Assembly: GCF_025961315.1 (NCBI RefSeq) | Contig: NZ_JAOQNK010000001.1 | Coordinates: 5,394,001 to 5,458,000, forward strand | Source: Sphingobacterium kitahiroshimense | GTDB lineage: Bacteria; Bacteroidota; Bacteroidia; Sphingobacteriales; Sphingobacteriaceae | Direction: 5' to 3' | DNA length: 64,000 bases | In this document: in pieces, positions 46,257 through 55,364 of the stretch | Numbering within the stretch: position 1 is the first letter of the stretch | How the letters are laid out: each line of letters begins with the position of its first letter | Translations under genes and position numbers: made by a program | Notes under the pieces: generated by a model | The model's database searches: none | What the model was told of the DNA's origin: nothing | The model's input: the letters and a program-made list of their open reading frames with translations, nothing else

Positions 46257-49200
46257 ATGATAAAACAATACCTAGGGATTTTTCTGTTCCTATTTTCGCT
46301 ACATTTTTCTGCTACAGCTCAGGAACATCAGAAATTGGATGGGGTATGGCGTTTCCGGTTGGATGAAAAAAATGTAGGGCTGGCACAAGGTTGGCAAAAG
46401 CAAGATTTAGATAAACGTATTACTATTCCGGGGACAACCGATCAGGCCAGGTATGGTGAAAAAACTACGGGTTCAGATTTTGGGATCTTGACCCGAGCTT
46501 ATAAATATTACGGTCCCGCATGGTATCAAATGGACTTTGTTGTACCTGCGAATTGGAAAGATAAACGTTTGTATTTAAACCTAGAACGTGTTATGTGGGA
46601 GTCTAAGGTTTTTATTGATGATAAAGAAATTGCAACGTACGATGCGTTAAGTTCTGCGCATCTTCATGACCTTGGGTATGTATCGCCTGGAAAGCATCGT
46701 TTGACAGTACGTGTCAATAACGATATGATCCATAATATAGGAGACAAAGGTCACGTCTATACAGAATACACACAGAGTATCTGGAATGGAATGGTTGGTC
46801 AGGTAGAATTAATTGCTAAAAATGCGACAAGATTTCAAAATCCACAAATATTTACGAAGATCTCTCCAAAAAAACTACAGATAAAAGATACACTTGTAAA
46901 TGAAGGCGGAAAGAGTAGAAATATTTCGCTATCCATTATATTATCAGATCGTAAAACGAAGGATAAAGTCTTTGAGACAAAAAAGAATATTGATCTGCGG
47001 GGCGTACGACAAGTATTGGATATAGAAGAGCAGATGCCGGATTTAGTGAAATTATGGGATGATATGAACCCAAATTTGTATACGCTTTCTATTCAAGTTC
47101 TAGATAGGAAAGGCAATTTACTGGATAGGAAGGAAATGGAAATAGGGTTTCGTGAGATCAAAGCGTCTAAGTCAAAAATTACGGTTAATGGCAAACCTGT
47201 TTTCTTTCGTGGGAACCTAGATTGTGTCCATTTTCCTTTGACAGGATATCCAGCAATGCACGTTGAAGAATGGGAACGTATCTTTAAAATATACAAAGAT
47301 TATGGTTTAAATCATGTTCGTTTTCATTCTTGGTGTCCTCCTGAAGCCGCATTTCAGGCGGCAGATCGTCTAGGCTTATACCTACAACCTGAAGTAATCT
47401 GGTTAGACTGGTGGATGGCCGCAGATAACCCAGGTCGTGAAGAGATGAATACAAAAGGTAGACCACAAGGGCTGGGCAGTAATCCTTCAGCAGATGCTTT
47501 CACGCAGAAAGAGATTTACCGTATGTTTGCATCTTATGGTAATCATGCATCTTTTGCAACGATGTCTATCGGTAATGAGTTGGGTAATTCAAATTTCGAT
47601 GTGATGGAGTCATGGTTAAAACCTTATAAGGAAAATGATAACAGAAGATTGTACGCAGTTTCATCCGCACGTAAGATCACTGATATGGACCAGTTTATCG
47701 CGACACATTATATTGATAAGCTTGGTGGCACGCGAGGTATAATCGGAGCGCACACCGATTGGGATTTTGAAAAAGTATACAGTCAGTCTAAAATACCTGT
47801 CATTGCACATGAAATTGGGCAGTGGCCCGTATATCCGAAATGGGATGAGATAAAAAAATATACCGGAGTATTAAAAGCACGCAATTTTGAAGAATTCAGA
47901 GAGCAGGCGCGCAAGAACAATATTGAGGAACAGAATGAAGAATTTGTTCAGGCATCAGGAGCGTTGAATCAAATCATGTATAAACATGAAATCGAATCTT
48001 TCTTACGAACACCGTCTGCGGCAGGTATACAGTTGTTAAGTATGCAGGATTATCAAGGTCAAGGCGAAGCACTGATAGGCTGGTTGGACGTATTTTACGA
48101 TAGTAAGGGAATCACAACACCCGATAAATTTAGAATGCATAATGATACCACTGTTACCCTCTTGCGTATACCCAAATTTGTATGGAAGGCCGAAGAACCA
48201 TTTTTAGCCAAAGTGCAACTGGCACATTATGGATCAACCGATATACAGGATGGTATCTACTGGAGTATCAGAGATGAAGAGAGTCGTGTAATTGCAAAAG
48301 GTACCTTTGCAAAAAGAACATTTGCTAGAGGAACTTCAGATCTCGTTGGTGAAATTAAAACTAATTTATCTGCGGTTCAAAAAGCGGGTAAATTGACAAT
48401 CGAAGTAGGTTTAGAAAATCGAGCCAATAAAAATGAATGGCAAATATGGGTATATCCTACAGTTAAAAAGGAGGAAACGAAAAAGGTCTATGTTGCAAAT
48501 AGGTTTGATGCAAAAACTGAAGAAGTCCTTAGAAATGGAGGAACGGTATTACTGGATGCTTCCGATCTTGGAAACTTAGAGAGCTCCGATATCATCAGTT
48601 ATTATCCATTGTACTGGTCATTAACGTTCTTCCCGGGACAAGGGAAAAATACCATTGGTATGATCGTAAGAGATAAGCATCCTGCATTCAAAAGTTTTCC
48701 TACAGATTCACATAGTGACTGGCAGTGGCAGCATATTTATGGTGGAGCAAGAGCATTTTATATCAATGAGTTTCCTGCCTCATACAGACCATTGGCACAA
48801 CCTGTAGATGATTTTCATAGAAATAATAAATTGGCATCTATATTTGAACTGAAAGTGGGTAATGGAAAGTTATTGGTGACAGGTTTTAATATACAAGATG
48901 AAAAAAATATTGTAAGTCAGCAACTTCGTTCAAGCTTATTAGCTTACGCAGCTTCAGACGATTTTGATCCTAGTTACGGTCGTGATGCTTCTTTGTTACG
49001 TAAAACGTTTACTTATATCGAGCCCTTAAAGACAGCTGTACCCTCTGAATTTTCAAAGGCAGTTTTATATGTAGAAGGAGGTAAATTGTCTAAGAAAATC
49101 AATCAAAATATTGACTGGACTAAAGATCTAGATCAGAGTGAGAGTAAAAAGGGGACAACCTATACTGTTAAAGCAGATGGTGTTTGGAAGGACGAAACAA

Positions 49201-49490
49201 GTGCCGCTTGGCAGGGAAAGGAAATAGAGGTAGACCTAAAAGTACCACAAGGCATGATCGGTTCTCTTTATTTGTTTTTCCATGACTGGAATAGTAATGG
49301 ACGTGAGGCAGATATCAATTTTGAAGGACGTGACTATACACTCACACGCCATGATAAAGAGGGTAAATGGGTTAAACTTCATGTAATGCGAGAAGATTCT
49401 AACGATGGCAACTTAAAGCTTAAGATAAAAGGAACGAAAGGGCCTAATATTATGCTTTCTAAGCTGTCGCTTGTTGAAGATGTCGAATAA
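46257..49490 (+). CDS. Secreted glycoside hydrolase family 2 enzyme
   Basis: A 1077-residue secreted exo-hydrolase (signal peptide about 1-21, ending ATAQ). GH2 order: an N-terminal jelly-roll (LDGVWRFRLDEKN, KYYGPAWYQMDFVVP), immunoglobulin-like domain(s), and a TIM barrel entered by ITVNGKPVFFRGNLDC with GLNHVRFHSWCPPEAAFQAA. The acid/base is Glu441 (MSIGNELGNSN), and the likely nucleophile is Glu519 (VIAHEIGQWP). Additional C-terminal beta domains, one CBM-like (DVKVPQG region near 1005-1070), make it long. Beta-galactosidase, beta-mannosidase or beta-glucuronidase activity is possible; sequence alone does not decide. It precedes the phosphodiesterase and GH110 genes, each with its own terminator. 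Confidence 0.88.
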   Translation: MIKQYLGIFLFLFSLHFSATAQEHQKLDGVWRFRLDEKNVGLAQGWQKQDLDKRITIPGTTDQARYGEKTTGSDFGILTRAYKYYGPAWYQMDFVVPANWKDKRLYLNLERVMWESKVFIDDKEIATYDALSSAHLHDLGYVSPGKHRLTVRVNNDMIHNIGDKGHVYTEYTQSIWNGMVGQVELIAKNATRFQNPQIFTKISPKKLQIKDTLVNEGGKSRNISLSIILSDRKTKDKVFETKKNIDLRGVRQVLDIEEQMPDLVKLWDDMNPNLYTLSIQVLDRKGNLLDRKEMEIGFREIKASKSKITVNGKPVFFRGNLDCVHFPLTGYPAMHVEEWERIFKIYKDYGLNHVRFHSWCPPEAAFQAADRLGLYLQPEVIWLDWWMAADNPGREEMNTKGRPQGLGSNPSADAFTQKEIYRMFASYGNHASFATMSIGNELGNSNFDVMESWLKPYKENDNRRLYAVSSARKITDMDQFIATHYIDKLGGTRGIIGAHTDWDFEKVYSQSKIPVIAHEIGQWPVYPKWDEIKKYTGVLKARNFEEFREQARKNNIEEQNEEFVQASGALNQIMYKHEIESFLRTPSAAGIQLLSMQDYQGQGEALIGWLDVFYDSKGITTPDKFRMHNDTTVTLLRIPKFVWKAEEPFLAKVQLAHYGSTDIQDGIYWSIRDEESRVIAKGTFAKRTFARGTSDLVGEIKTNLSAVQKAGKLTIEVGLENRANKNEWQIWVYPTVKKEETKKVYVANRFDAKTEEVLRNGGTVLLDASDLGNLESSDIISYYPLYWSLTFFPGQGKNTIGMIVRDKHPAFKSFPTDSHSDWQWQHIYGGARAFYINEFPASYRPLAQPVDDFHRNNKLASIFELKVGNGKLLVTGFNIQDEKNIVSQQLRSSLLAYAASDDFDPSYGRDASLLRKTFTYIEPLKTAVPSEFSKAVLYVEGGKLSKKINQNIDWTKDLDQSESKKGTTYTVKADGVWKDETSAAWQGKEIEVDLKVPQGMIGSLYLFFHDWNSNGREADINFEGRDYTLTRHDKEGKWVKLHVMREDSNDGNLKLKIKGTKGPNIMLSKLSLVEDVE

Positions 49491-49508
49491 TATATATCAA
49501 CGTGTTAT

Positions 49509-49539
49509 AAAAAGGCCTTCCTATTCGGAAGGCCTTTTT
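49509..49539 (+). terminator. Terminator after the GH2 gene
   Basis: AAAAAGGCCTTCC (49509-49521) and GGAAGGCCTTTTT (49527-49539) form a perfect 13-bp stem with a 5-nt loop. Confidence 0.9.
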
Positions 49540-49739
49540 ACGTATCATCCATTTATGATACGTCAAAATGGATATCTCGATTAAAAATTATCATATATTA
49601 ACCTATTTGATAACGAAATTTAAATCAGTGGAGCACCTTGTAATACGTCAACAGATAGATGTTGTATTTAGTTTTGCTAAACATTTTGTGTTTTTTAATA
49701 TGTAATTGACTGTTTATTAATATAAAATTTACATTAAAG

Positions 49740-49772
49740 TTTACTTATATTAAATTTTTGTTTATAAATTTG
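49740..49772 (+). promoter_or_regulatory. Candidate promoter of the phosphodiesterase gene
   Basis: TTTA at 49740-49743, 21-bp spacer, -7 TAAATTTG at 49765-49772. The rest of the 394-bp gap 49491-49884 has no coding frame. Confidence 0.45.
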
Positions 49773-49884
49773 AAATTAATCCATGTTGTTTTTTGTATGC
49801 TATTTACATCTTTAAGTGGAATGATTTAATAATGGGAAGAACTACAATTAATGGCAATTAACGTAATTAAATAACCAAATATTT

Positions 49885-50799
49885 ATGATGAAAATGAAAA
49901 AAATTATCGCAATTAATTTATTGTTGATTTTGACCACTGTTTGTACAGCGCTAGCTGGTGGACCTAAAAGTAAGCGAATAGTAATGATCGCATTGGACGG
50001 AATTTCTGTCGAAGGATTCAAGCAGGCACATACACCAAATCTTGATGCTTTAATGGCAGAAGGAGCATTATCGATGACTACTAGGGTGGTCATGCCTTCC
50101 GTAACCCTTCCAAATTGGACCAGTCATCTTACTGGAAGTGGGCCAGAACAGCACGGAGTAGTAGATAATGGCTGGCAGATCGATAAATTTAAGTTACCGG
50201 CAGTGGTAAAAGATGCTCAGGGTTATTACCCTTCTGTATTTACCGTTGTTAAAGAACAAATGCCAAATGTTAAAACTGCCTTTTACTATAACTGGATTAA
50301 TCTCTTCTACCCGCATAATCAGAAAAATTTTGATGAAGTTAGCTACTTAAAAGATGATGCCTATATTGAAAATTACGATAAAGCATTTAATTTTATTGTG
50401 AAAAATAAGAAAGATCCAACCCTTGTATTCCTTTACTCAGTACATACCGATCATGCCGGGCATAGTCATAAATGGATGTCTCCAGAATACATCAAATCGA
50501 TTGAAGAAGCTGACGTGCAAATAGGCATATTTTTAGAGAAAATGAAAAAAGAAGGTCTATATGAGGGCACCAATTTTATGTTCTTATCAGATCATGGTGG
50601 TATTGAATATGGACATGGCGGTGTAAGTGTCGATGAGATGATCGTACCATGGGGAGTTATAGGACCAAAAATTAAGAAAGGATTAAAAATTGAAGAACCT
50701 AACAATACGGTAAATACGGCAGCAATGATCTTGCATTTGTTTGGACTTAAAAAGCCCTTAGCGTGGACAGGGGAAGTGCTGGAATCTGTGTTTAAATAG
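49885..50799 (+). CDS. Secreted alkaline-phosphatase-superfamily phosphodiesterase (NPP-like)
   Basis: A 304-residue secreted enzyme of the type I phosphodiesterase/nucleotide pyrophosphatase group. The signal peptide is about residues 1-24 (ending TALAG). Metal and catalytic residues are visible: Asp38 in MIALDGIS, the likely nucleophile Thr74 in MPSVTLPNWTSHLTG, SVHTDHAGHSH, and FLSDHGGIEYGHGG. These match the two-zinc site of NPP enzymes. It is shorter than many NPPs, keeping only the catalytic core. It lies between the GH2 and GH110 genes with terminators on both sides. It may cleave nucleotides, phosphodiester-linked lipids or decorated glycans; the substrate is unknown. Confidence 0.88.
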   Translation: MMKMKKIIAINLLLILTTVCTALAGGPKSKRIVMIALDGISVEGFKQAHTPNLDALMAEGALSMTTRVVMPSVTLPNWTSHLTGSGPEQHGVVDNGWQIDKFKLPAVVKDAQGYYPSVFTVVKEQMPNVKTAFYYNWINLFYPHNQKNFDEVSYLKDDAYIENYDKAFNFIVKNKKDPTLVFLYSVHTDHAGHSHKWMSPEYIKSIEEADVQIGIFLEKMKKEGLYEGTNFMFLSDHGGIEYGHGGVSVDEMIVPWGVIGPKIKKGLKIEEPNNTVNTAAMILHLFGLKKPLAWTGEVLESVFK

Positions 50800-50818
50800 A
50801 GAAATAGTTATAGTGATG

Positions 50819-50862
50819 AAAGCCAGTCAAAGGAAATCCATTTTCTTTAACTGGCTTTTTTT
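50819..50862 (+). terminator. Terminator after the phosphodiesterase gene
   Basis: AAAGCCAGT (50819-50827) pairs with ACTGGCTTT (50850-50858), followed by a T run. Inside, AAAGGAAA and TTTTCTTT extend the stem. Confidence 0.85.
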
Positions 50863-50978
50863 GATGTTTATGTTAAATGGGCATGTTTTAATGTCAACAT
50901 AGCACTAATAGATGGTAAAATAGTGTCTTTTACTTTTAGTGGAAAGCGCTATTTTAGAAGTAATTGGAGAAACACTAT

Positions 50979-52805
50979 ATGAATAAAATATTGGGCCAGG
51001 CGATTCTTTTTTTGATGGTATGCTTTGTAACGGTTGGTCATGGAGCACTTGCGCAGACCATTCAAGCAAATGAGCATGGAATACAGCCCAATACATTTGA
51101 AGATGCATCTGCAACCATGCAACAGGTGCTAAAGCATTGTAAAGATAAAAAAGCGAAGAAACTTGTCTTACAGCCGGGACGTTATGATTTTTGGCCGGAG
51201 AAAGCTGCGCAAAGAAAACTATACATTACCAATAGTTCTTCAGAAACAGAATGGCCAGATAAAACCAAACATATCGGAATGTTAATAGAAGATATGCATG
51301 ATCTGGTGGTAGAAGGAAATGGCGCTGAATTTGTATTTCATGGTAAGATGACCACATTTTCGATTATCAGGAGCAGTAATATTCGTTTGCAGGATCTGAC
51401 TATTACCTTTGAACGACCTACGATGTCCGAAATGACCATAAAAGAATTAGGTGCAGGATATCTGGTCGCTCAAGTAAATCCCACATCGACCTACACGCTC
51501 AAGAATAATAAGTTATATTGGTATGGGGAAGGTTGGACACCCGGAGACCATTTACACACGATGATGGTAGATACGGCACAGGGGATAAGTCTTTATAGTA
51601 AATATGAACCATTAGCCAAGGCCAGAGTAAAAGAAATAGCACCCAATATTTTGCGTTTTGAGGGGGAACTAAAGGCTGATTATAAAGTTGGGGGTATATT
51701 AAGTATGCGTAATACTGTTCGGGACGAAGTTGGGGGATTTATCTATCGGTCTAAAAACATCAAACTCTTTAATCTCACCATGAACTATATGCATGGCATT
51801 GGTATTACCTCTCAGTTTTCCGAAAATCTGGATTATGAACAAGTAAAAGTCGTGCCCGTTAAAGGAAGGTCTATTGCTGCTTTTGCTGACGGGATGCAGT
51901 TTTCGGGTTGCAAAGGGAAGATCAAAGTTTCCAACTGTCATTTTAAAGGCCTGCATGATGATCCGATCAATGTTCACGGAACATATCTACAGATCGCTGA
52001 AATTGTATCTCCGAAAGAATTAATAGTCGAATTTAAACATCATCAATCTTACGGCTTTGATGCTTTTACACTTCATGATACGATTAGTATTGTGAGTAGA
52101 GAGGCTATACAACCATTGGGACAGTTAACGGTTACAGGTATTGAAACCTTATCTTTAACTAAGATTCGATTGAAATTGAATGGTAGTATACCTACAAATA
52201 CGAAAATAGGAGATGCTGTTGAAAATCTGACCTGGACTCCAGAAGTTGAGATCCGTGATAGTCGTTTTGAAAGAACAAATGCACGAGGCATATTGGTGAC
52301 AACGCCGCGTAGAGTACAAATTGAAGGTAATACATTTTACCGAACAGGTATGCACGGTATTTTGATTGCGGGAGATGTGAACAGCTGGTTTGAGTCGGGA
52401 GCAGTGAGGGATGTGACCATTAAAAATAACTCATTTGTAGAATGTGGCTATAACCTACCGGGAAATAATTATGCAATAGCTATTCTTCCAGAAAATAGAG
52501 CGCAGATCAAAGGACATTTTGTGCATCGTAATATCAAAATTGTCGATAATGATTTTACTTTATACTCGCCACATCTCTTAACCGCTAGAAGTGTCACTGG
52601 ATTGACTTTTGAGAGCAACCATATAACGAAGAGTACGTTCGATTTTCCATTTACAAAAGATTTAGACATGCGGGCTCCAGCTGTCGTATTGGATAACTGT
52701 CAAAAAGTGTTAATCAAAAAAAATACAGCAACAGATGAGGAACTGTCACTAGCTATGCATAATATGAGTAAGCGCGATGTTAAAACAGATCTTAAAATTC
52801 ATTAA
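50979..52805 (+). CDS. GH110-family alpha-1,3-galactosidase
   Basis: A 608-residue secreted beta-helix enzyme. GH110 enzymes of Bacteroides remove terminal alpha-1,3-galactose, as in blood-group B and linear B antigens, with inversion. Family segments are easy to see: VLQPGRYDFWPEKAAQRKLY, VVEGNGAEFVFHGKMTTFSI, LYWYGEGWTPGDH, DGMQFSGCKGKIKVSNC, LHDDPINVHGT (Asp327-Asp328), VEIRDSRFERTNARGILVTT, and a KRDVKTDLKIH tail. A signal peptide is present (ALAQ). I use ATG 50979; an upstream TTG at 50964 is weaker. Neighbouring GH2 and GH29 genes would complete removal of Gal and Fuc caps. Length fits the family. Confidence 0.9.
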   Translation: MNKILGQAILFLMVCFVTVGHGALAQTIQANEHGIQPNTFEDASATMQQVLKHCKDKKAKKLVLQPGRYDFWPEKAAQRKLYITNSSSETEWPDKTKHIGMLIEDMHDLVVEGNGAEFVFHGKMTTFSIIRSSNIRLQDLTITFERPTMSEMTIKELGAGYLVAQVNPTSTYTLKNNKLYWYGEGWTPGDHLHTMMVDTAQGISLYSKYEPLAKARVKEIAPNILRFEGELKADYKVGGILSMRNTVRDEVGGFIYRSKNIKLFNLTMNYMHGIGITSQFSENLDYEQVKVVPVKGRSIAAFADGMQFSGCKGKIKVSNCHFKGLHDDPINVHGTYLQIAEIVSPKELIVEFKHHQSYGFDAFTLHDTISIVSREAIQPLGQLTVTGIETLSLTKIRLKLNGSIPTNTKIGDAVENLTWTPEVEIRDSRFERTNARGILVTTPRRVQIEGNTFYRTGMHGILIAGDVNSWFESGAVRDVTIKNNSFVECGYNLPGNNYAIAILPENRAQIKGHFVHRNIKIVDNDFTLYSPHLLTARSVTGLTFESNHITKSTFDFPFTKDLDMRAPAVVLDNCQKVLIKKNTATDEELSLAMHNMSKRDVKTDLKIH

Positions 52806-52971
52806 TAAGAATATGATTCAGTTCGCAAAATATTTAATTTTAATAGTTAAAACAGTGTATATGCAAGCGATATCGTACGCTTCATTATAAAAGTAACTAT
52901 GTAGATGTGTAGACAACTATTGTGTTTATAAATGTTGAATAGTGTATGAAAAAGCGACAGGATTTTTTATA

Positions 52972-53014
52972 AAAAAGAGAGCGGAATGAAATAACTCCAT
53001 CCCGCTCTCTTTTT
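52972..53014. terminator. Bidirectional terminator
   Basis: AAAAAGAGAGCGG (52972-52984) and CCGCTCTCTTTTT (53002-53014), loop 17 nt, between the GH110 gene and the convergent lipoprotein gene. Confidence 0.85.
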
Positions 53015-53026
53015 ACAGACGTTATC

Positions 53027-53518
53027 TTACTTAAGACTATCAACTTGTGTCGCGTCTAATGCTTCAGCAATCCTTTTATAAGTGCCTGCTAGCGATCCGC
53101 CACCTGAACAGTAATAATTTAAAACTCCTTCATCTTCAGATTTTTCTGGTGCTATCGTTAAAGAAGTACCATCGAAAGTAAATAATACATTCTTTCCTTG
53201 AAGTGAGGCCTGATAAACTCCCTCTTTAATTTTTGTTGCATTTTTATCAAGTGTACAAGTCGGTTTTTTCTTATCAGCACGAGATCTTATCTGTATCGTG
53301 ATACTGCTATCCTGTTCGCTTTTAATCGTGACACCAACCCAGTCAAATCCTTCAGCCCTTTTATCATAGTCAGCAGTAACATAATTGCCATCTATGGTCA
53401 ATACAGGTGCCGCTTCAGTCGGTGTTGCCGGGGCTTGGGTTTTGGAAGTTGGTTGATTACAGCTGCTAAGTGTCAAAAGGAAAAATCCGGACACAATCAT
53501 GCTTTTTAGAATATACAT
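53027..53518 (-). CDS. Small lipoprotein of unknown function
   Basis: A 163-residue lipoprotein (lipobox TLSSC, Cys20) with a Thr/Ala/Pro-rich linker (KTQAPATPTEAAPV) and a compact beta-rich domain. Two cysteines in the mature part (PTCTLDKNAT and NYYCSGGGSLAGTY) could form a disulfide. The domain has the feel of a small MliC-like or eight-stranded barrel fold, but I cannot assign it. It is transcribed alone, opposite to the glycosidase genes on both sides, so it is probably not part of their pathway. Confidence 0.68.
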   Translation of the reverse strand: MYILKSMIVSGFFLLTLSSCNQPTSKTQAPATPTEAAPVLTIDGNYVTADYDKRAEGFDWVGVTIKSEQDSSITIQIRSRADKKKPTCTLDKNATKIKEGVYQASLQGKNVLFTFDGTSLTIAPEKSEDEGVLNYYCSGGGSLAGTYKRIAEALDATQVDSLK

Positions 53519-53829
53519 TTGATGTGATTTTATAGTTACTTTAGTATAGCAAAAGGCCGACCAAACTGATGTCTAAGTGAAGAAAAATCGAAATATGATG
53601 ATTTTATTAACCGCTGTAATTTGCATCAATGCAGATCGGATAATATAGCATCATATCGGGTTAATATTGTTTCATTAAGTTGTTTTCTATCCGACTAACT
53701 TTATCATGATAATCAATGATTGCTTGTGATAAATAAATTTGAATAATAATATCTGCCCTATATGTTGCGAATTTTCTTACGTTCAAGCAGAAATTATAAA
53801 CGACTAAAATTTTAGCATTAAAATAAATT

Positions 53830-54879
53830 ATGATCAATAAAAAAAACACCCTCGTTATGATGCTTTTAGCCATAGGCTCCTATACCTTTGGGCAGTCAAA
53901 GGTTCACGTGCCGGCATCATCTACACAGCCGAGCAAATATCAGCTGGAGCAAATCAAACGCAAATATGGCATGTTCGTGCATTTTGGAATCAATACTTTT
54001 CATAATGAGGAATGGACAGATGGATCAAAACCAGCCTCCTCCTACAATCCGACAACAATCGATGCGAAGCAGTGGGTAGCTACAGCCAAAAATTCTGGAA
54101 TGAAATACATGATCCTAGTTGCTAAGCACCATGATGGTTTTTGTCTATGGGATAGTAAATATACCGAATATGATGTTGCCAACTCTGGTAATAAAACAAA
54201 TGTTGTAGAAGCGATAGCTAAGGAATGTGAGAAGCAGGGTATCCGTTTAGGACTTTATTATTCATTATGGGATCGGAAAGAAAATGGAAATGTAAAGGAT
54301 GTAAAAGCAGACTTTGCTTATAATAAATATATGCTGAACCAAATCAATGAATTATTGGAGCTGACGCAGAAACATACTAAAGTAGTCGAGTTGTGGTTAG
54401 ATGGTGGTTGGGAAAAGGAAAACTACCGTTGGCCTATTCAGCAACTTTATTCCAATGTAAAACAGCTTGCACCGCAATGTCAAGTAGGGGTTAATTGGAC
54501 GGTTGGTTCTCCAAAAAATGTTGACCAACATCCCGTACTTCCAAATGATCAGCAGGAATATTTTCCAATCCGTTATTTTCCAAGTGACTTTCGTTTAGGC
54601 GATCCCTATCTTCCTAAAAATCCAGACCCAAAATTGTTTCTAAACCAAGGGCAGGTTTATTATATGCCGTTTGAGACAACAGTAGTTTTAGGGAAAAGAT
54701 GGTTTTATCATACCGATGATAATACGCCCCGCCCTGTTCAGGAATTAGCAGATATGTATAAAAAAGCAACAGCTCAAGATAATATTTTGATATTAAATGT
54801 AGGTCCAAATCGTGAAGGTAGAGTCAAAGATACTGATGTGGAGGTCCTACAAAAGCTTAAAGTAAATCTAGGGTTGTAG
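53830..54879 (+). CDS. GH29 alpha-L-fucosidase (short form)
   Basis: A 349-residue secreted fucosidase with a signal peptide ending near TFGQS. The GH29 TIM barrel shows KRKYGMFVHFGINTFHNEEW, YMILVAKHHDGFCLWDSKY, GIRLGLYYSLWDRKE, and the nucleophile Asp191 in VELWLDGGWEKE. It ends near residue 349 right after the barrel (NILILNVGPNREG), so the C-terminal beta-sandwich of longer GH29 enzymes is missing; short GH29-B-like proteins of this size exist. It is monocistronic, close to GH110, and could remove fucose from the same host-type glycans. Acid/base residue not assigned. Confidence 0.9.
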   Translation: MINKKNTLVMMLLAIGSYTFGQSKVHVPASSTQPSKYQLEQIKRKYGMFVHFGINTFHNEEWTDGSKPASSYNPTTIDAKQWVATAKNSGMKYMILVAKHHDGFCLWDSKYTEYDVANSGNKTNVVEAIAKECEKQGIRLGLYYSLWDRKENGNVKDVKADFAYNKYMLNQINELLELTQKHTKVVELWLDGGWEKENYRWPIQQLYSNVKQLAPQCQVGVNWTVGSPKNVDQHPVLPNDQQEYFPIRYFPSDFRLGDPYLPKNPDPKLFLNQGQVYYMPFETTVVLGKRWFYHTDDNTPRPVQELADMYKKATAQDNILILNVGPNREGRVKDTDVEVLQKLKVNLGL

Positions 54880-55023
54880 TTTAGTACTATTTTAATAGCT
54901 GGTTTTTATTTTAAGAAGTTGACACCAGAAAAACTTGTTTCAATGAGAAATGAAAGTTGTTTGGGGATAGATATGTGTTAATGAAGAGTAGGCAGAGCGC
55001 TAATATATTTTCTGAGCATGCTC

Positions 55024-55221
55024 TACACTATACATGCCCTAAGCATATACTAAGCAGGGATAAAGTATATATAAAGCGTATTTGCTTATGTACCTTATCT
55101 AAACAAGCTAAGTGCGTGGTAAGTGTGCTGTAAGTGTGTGAAGTATACGCTTTTCACACTGTATCTACGCTTTATCTACGCATATAGTACGCTTAAGGCA
55201 CGCTTTATCTATACTCTACGC
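55024..55221. repeat. 11-bp-periodic degenerate array with orientation switch
   Basis: About 17 consecutive units of exactly 11 bp can be laid end to end with few interruptions. First half, plus orientation, units ending in AAGCA, AAGTA or AAGCG: TGCCCTAAGCA (55035), TATACTAAGCA (55046), GGGATAAAGTA (55057), TATATAAAGCG (55068), then AGCTAAGTGCG (55106), TGGTAAGTGTG (55117), CTGTAAGTGTG (55128). Second half, reverse orientation: ACACTGTATCT (55156), ACGCTTTATCT (55167), ACGCATATAGT (55178), ACGCTTAAGGC (55189), ACGCTTTATCT (55200). It lies between the fucosidase and desaturase genes, with no coding frame. A helical-turn-phased protein-binding array or long hairpin is possible. Confidence 0.8.
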
Positions 55222-55364
55222 ATGGGTAAGTATTCTTGTTTTTATGATCAAAATACAATAAAGTAAAGTTTAAGTTATGTCAGTGCTGTGTTTACTTTTG
55301 AGCTTAAAACTATTTATTTGTCCAAGATTAGGTATCTTGCAAGGAAATTTTAAGGTAGAAAATT

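Noticed and set aside
53661..53873. 70-codon minus-strand frame upstream of the GH29 gene
   Set aside because: It overlaps the fucosidase signal-peptide codons; the hydrophobic stretch comes from AT-rich non-coding DNA.
55024..55221. 11-bp repeats considered as a CRISPR array or origin iterons
   Set aside because: Units are contiguous and degenerate with no 30-bp-scale spacers, no cas genes, and no replication-initiator gene nearby; the orientation also switches midway.
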